This document shows positions 19,101 through 22,500 of a stretch of DNA of 22,500 nucleotides, piece by piece. This DNA comes from Prorocentrum cordatum (lineage: Eukaryota > Sar > Dinophyceae > Prorocentrales > Prorocentraceae). The stretch covers positions 235,960-258,459 of the forward strand of contig CAUYUJ010016355.1 of the NCBI GenBank assembly GCA_963575745.1. Reading direction: 5' to 3'. Each line of letters starts with the position of its first letter. Positions within the stretch are counted from its first letter, which is position 1. A program made the translations under genes and the position numbers. The notes under the pieces were generated by a model that searched no databases, was not told the origin of the DNA, and saw nothing but the letters and a program-made list of their open reading frames with translations.

Positions 19101-19653
19101 TTCCTCGTCCTACATCTATCCCATCCCTCCTCCTCCTCCGCCTCCACCTCCTCCTCATCCTCCTCCTCATACTCCTCCCTCTCCTCCTCCTCCTCCTCCT
19201 CCTCCTCCTTCTCCTCCTCCTTCTCTTCCTCCTCCCCGGGTGCACGCCTGCACTGCTCGATCAGAGCGCCCCCGCGCGCCACGGCGATCGCCGCGCGGGT
19301 CGCGACGACCTTGCTAGCCATCGCCACGAAGCGCGGCAGGTCAGCGAGCGCCTGGGGGTGGGAACAATGCCGAGAGGAGCCGAGACTGGGGGCAAGACCT
19401 GGACGCCCGTCGCCTTCTCAAATCGGAGGGTATATGACTCCAGAACCGAACAACCCGAAGGACAGGAGGATGTGAGCGGAATGGTTCGCCAAGCGCGCCT
19501 CGCCCTCGAGGCGCAGTTCCTGCTCGCGCAGGCGACCATGGTTAATTAAGAACAACCGCAAAGCGTTGCGGAGCCCGAGGCCCACAGGGCCTGAAGGAAG
19601 CGGCATGAGCCGAACAATGGCTTGGACCAGTGATGCAACGTCAACGCGGCCGC
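16173..19653 (-). CDS. hAT transposase-like protein, at least six exons, 5' end open
   Basis: Proposed exons: 19653-19447, 19398-19246, 18917-18881, 18845-18735, 18460 to about 18322 or 18310, and 18089-16173; phases agree. About 853 codons before the stop, 5' end incomplete. The 638-residue last exon opens with a Lys/Arg/Gln-rich coiled-coil-like stretch, then RRNLSNIS...ISSATVSRAEV, a Pro/Ala linker and a region resembling the hAT RNase H fold: TDAGSD (about 17150-17133), CLEH with C-x2-H (about 17057-17046) and GRWGSV (about 16835-16818). hAT enzymes cut and paste DNA with an Asp-Asp-Glu site; I cannot place the Glu. I find no BED finger near the start or C-terminal dimerisation domain. 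Upstream exons hold an Ala-rich helical segment (LPRFVAMASKVVATRAAIAV) and an Ala/Pro-rich linker. A transposase-derived host gene is as likely as an active element; I find no terminal inverted repeats. Confidence 0.55.
18090..18321 (-). other. Last intron of the hAT-like gene, with TCA microsatellite
   Basis: Acceptor TTGTATCCAAG|GAGCTG, phase 0. Several phase-0 donors fit (GAG|GTCGGC ending at 18322, AGC|GTCGAC, GAC|GTCGCC). The intron carries a (TCA)n run at about 18106-18178 and a CCT-rich stretch at 18186-18240 on the + strand. The run of Met codons that extends the last exon in frame is simply this TCA repeat read on the minus strand. Confidence 0.45.
18106..18178. repeat. (TCA)n microsatellite
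   Basis: About 24 TCA/CCA triplets on the + strand, inside the intron preceding the last exon of the hAT-like gene. Confidence 0.9.
18461..18734 (-). other. Intron 4 of the hAT-like gene (274 bp, CCT-rich on sense strand)
   Basis: Donor GGCACCGC|GTCCAC and acceptor TCCCTTTCAG|GCAGCA, phase 2, giving VLGTA-QQAQSTL. About 18530-18720 is an AGG tract on the + strand. Confidence 0.5.
18846..18880 (-). other. Intron 3 of the hAT-like gene (35 bp)
   Basis: Donor GATGGGGG|GTACGC and acceptor CCCGCCGAG|GCACGA, phase 2, giving SSCDGG-HEDGALDPDVV. The shortest intron I propose; it joins two frames that differ by one. Confidence 0.4.
18918..19245 (-). other. Intron 2 of the hAT-like gene (328 bp, AGG-rich on sense strand)
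   Basis: Donor TGCAGGC|GTGCAC and acceptor CTTTTCCTCTAG|GCGCTG, a strong 3' splice site, phase 1. About 18990-19240 is CCT-rich on the + strand. Confidence 0.55.
19399..19446 (-). other. Intron 1 (of those seen) of the hAT-like gene (48 bp)
   Basis: Donor TTGTTCG|GTTCTG and acceptor ACGGGCGTCCAG|GTCTTG, phase 1. The upstream exon probably begins at 19653 after the acceptor CCTTTTCACAG; exons further 5' are not resolved. Confidence 0.4.
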
Positions 19654-20342
19654 CTGTGAAAAGGCGAGGTCCAACCCCGATTGGGACTGTGTGCAATCAC
19701 GAACGCACGTTTATGGATGGCGGAACCGAGGAGAACGAAGAGGAGGGGGAGGGGAGGAAAGCTGAAACGAAATAGGAAAAGGAGAAGGAGGGGACGACTA
19801 AAGTAGCCGAATCAAGGGTATACTTTTGAGAGAGCGGGAGAGGCAGCAGAACGCGAGGGAGGGAGAAAGAACGGAAACTTGATAACGGTACAAATGCTTT
19901 GCCGCGATGTGCGAAACCTTGATAACACATGCTGACAAATCGAAGCTTGTGTAGCTCAATGGAACGCGAATTCCATCAGACCTGAACGGAACAAACGCAC
20001 TCACGAGGCTGGTCGGATTCTTTGGAAGCGCAACCACGAACTTAACAAAAACAGTAATTCTGATTGAGTGAAAACTGCTTTTAACAATTCCCCGAAAACT
20101 TGAAACCACATGTTCGGCGATTTCTGGTGAAGAGAATATTGTATTCTGTCGGGTTCGATGATTGCAAAAACAAGGTTGGTGATGATGGCGATGTTGGAGA
20201 TGACGACGACTGACGACGGCGAGCATGCGGAACGGCGTAGGGAGGCACCCCGTTGAGCAACCCACGGCGTGGGGAGGAGCACCGCCGAGCAGCCGATCCA
20301 CACCCCAGGAGGCTTCACCCCCAGAGCTACATTTGAGCCTCC
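19654..20342. other. No supported gene; one 167-codon minus-strand frame
   Basis: More AT-rich than the genes to the left, with a short AGG-rich stretch at about 19735-19860. A minus-strand frame at 20301-19798 is open for 167 codons and contains EIAEHVVSSFRGIVKSSFHS. It has no recognisable domain, and most of it has no codon bias I can see. It could be 5' sequence of the hAT-like gene or chance. Near 20234-20283 lie two blocks resembling arms of the 26-bp satellite (GCGTAGGGAGGCACC and GCGTGGGGAGGAGCACC). Confidence 0.3.
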
Positions 20343-21312
<970 letters not shown>

Positions 21313-21321
21313 GCAGGAAAT

Positions 21322-21417
21322 CATGATCTCCTCCTCCTCCTCTTCGTCGTCGTGTCGTCATCATGATCCTCCTCCTTCTCCTCCTCCTCCTCCGTTTCCT
21401 CCTCCTCCTCCTCCTCC
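21322..21417. repeat. CCT/TCG-rich tract between two arrays
   Basis: CTCCTCCTCCTCC, a short CGTCGTCGTGTCGTCATCAT block, then more CTC/CCT triplets. It separates the TAG microsatellite from the satellite that starts at 21418. Confidence 0.85.
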
Positions 21418-21464
21418 AGCGAAAACCCATCGGGCTCGATTTTCAGGCCCGATGGGTTTTCGCT
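21418..21464. repeat. Perfect 18-bp inverted repeat at the satellite boundary
   Basis: Left arm AGCGAAAACCCATCGGGC at 21418-21435, 11-nt loop, right arm GCCCGATGGGTTTTCGCT at 21447-21464. The right arm is the normal satellite core; the left arm is an inverted fragment of the same core, present only at the array edge. Confidence 0.95.
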
Positions 21465-22500
21465 GCTGCCAACCCTCCGAAGCCGAATTCCGGGCACGTG
21501 AAAGCTTGAACCCCCCCCAGTGCATTCGGGCTCGATTTTCAGGCCCGATGGGTTTTCGCTGCCGCCGACCCTCCGAAAGCGAATTCTGGGCACGTGAAAG
21601 CTTGAAACTCCCCCAATGCATTCGGGCTCGATTTTCAAGCCCGATGGGTTTTCGCTGCCGCCCACCCTCCGAAGGATGAGATCCCCCCAAATCCTTCGGG
21701 CTCGATTTTCAGGCCCGATTGGTTTTCGCTGCCGCCGACCCTCTGAAAACGATTTCGGAACGCAAAAAAAACAACAACTTCTCCCAGATCAGTCGGGCTC
21801 GATTTTCAGGCCCGATGGGTTTTCGCTGCTGCCCACCCTCCGAAACCGAATTCTGGGCACGTGAAAGCTTGGAACTCCCTTAATGCATTCGGGCTCGATT
21901 TTCAGGCCCGATGGGTTTTCGCTGCCGCCCACCCTCCGAAGAATGAGATCTCCCCAAATCCTTCGGGCTCGATTTTCAGGCCCGATTGGTGTTCGCTGCC
22001 GCCGACCCTCCGAAAGCGATTTCGGAACGCAAACAACACACATTCTCCCAGATCAGTCGGGCTCGATTTTCAAGCCCGATGGGTTTTCGCTGCTGCCCAC
22101 CCTCCGAAACGGAATTCTGGGCATGTGAAAGCTTGAAACTCTCCCAGTGCATTCGGGCTCGATTTTCAGGCCCGATGGGTTTTCGCTGCCGCCCACCCTC
22201 CGAAGGATGACATCCCCCCAAATCCTTCGGGCTCGATTTTCAGGCCCGATTGGTTTTCGCTGCCGCCAACCCTCCGAAAGCGATTTCGGAATGCAAAAAA
22301 ATACAAATTCTCCCAGATCAGTCGGGCTCGATTTTCAAGCCCGATGGGTTTTCGCTGCTGCCAACGCTCCGAAACCGAATTCCAGGCACGTGAAAGCTTG
22401 AAACTCCCCCAGTGCATTCGGGCTCGATTTTCAGGCCCGATGGGTTTTCGCTGCCGCCCACCCTCCGAAAGCGAATTCTGGGCACGTGAAAGCTTGAAAC
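21418..22500. repeat. Satellite with A-B-C higher-order repeat (about 265 bp), continues past the window
   Basis: Twelve copies of a shared core beginning CGGGCTCGATTTTCA.GCCC and running to about CCCTCCGAA. Core starts are 21431, 21527, 21623, 21697, 21794, 21890, 21964, 22058, 22154, 22228, 22323 and 22419. Three tails follow the core: A (GAATTC.GGGCACGTGAAAGC, 96-bp unit), B (GATGAGATCC, 74-bp unit) and C (GATTTCGGAA then A-rich, about 94-bp unit). From 21623 the order is B-C-A-B-C-A-B-C-A, with same-type copies 264-267 bp apart; A-type units bracket both ends. Each core can form a 6-bp stem (TCGGGC/GCCCGA). Peptides read through it, such as FSGPMGFRC, are ignored as coding evidence. Confidence 0.9.

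Noticed and set aside
21321-22417. Repeat proteins containing FSGPMGFRC or PENRARMHWG
   Set aside because: They are translations of the A-B-C satellite. Unit lengths of 96, 74 and about 94 bp do not keep one frame, so no single protein spans the array.

Overview
This window looks like eukaryotic nuclear DNA, most likely from a protist alga. The evidence is interrupted minus-strand coding segments joined by phase-consistent GT-AG introns, large amounts of trinucleotide microsatellite, and two complex satellite arrays. I see no bacterial operon layout, Shine-Dalgarno pattern, tRNA or rRNA. A dinoflagellate or similar alga would fit: cytosine methyltransferase-like and hAT-like open genes, weak GT donors, and acceptors usually followed by G. 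That placement is inference only; I could not search any database.

Layout, left to right. 1-1460 holds a GC-rich 51-bp minisatellite and paired AGG/CCT tracts, with no gene I can defend. 1463-5745 (minus) is a four-exon gene for a predicted 1184-residue protein I do not recognise. 6358-9183 (minus) is a four-exon gene for a predicted 788-residue protein whose C-terminal half is a DNA (cytosine-5) methyltransferase-like domain. 9184-9867 has no clear gene. 9868-11230 is a satellite of 26-bp hairpin-forming units, including a 224-bp higher-order duplication. 11231-12193 is mostly non-coding. 12194-15984 (minus) is a seven-exon gene for a predicted 811-residue protein ending in a PHD-like zinc finger split between its last two exons. 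16173-19653 (minus) is a gene of at least six exons whose last exon carries a hAT-transposase-like RNase H region. 19654-20342 has no supported gene. 20343-21312 is a (TAG)n microsatellite of nearly 1 kb, 21322-21417 a CCT tract, and 21418 to the end a satellite with an A-B-C higher-order repeat of about 265 bp.

All four credible genes are on the minus strand. Several places that first look like frameshifts disappear when small GT-AG introns (35-100 bp) are placed there. The exon chains proposed for the first three genes then give totals divisible by three with phases agreeing at every junction. Longer introns (145-574 bp) mostly carry AGG or CCT tracts. I chose the splice sites by eye to keep frames open, so they are hypotheses until transcripts are seen.

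Three of the four genes have chromatin or mobile-element flavour (methyltransferase-like, PHD-like, hAT-like). The sequence does not show whether they form one functional or mobile unit.
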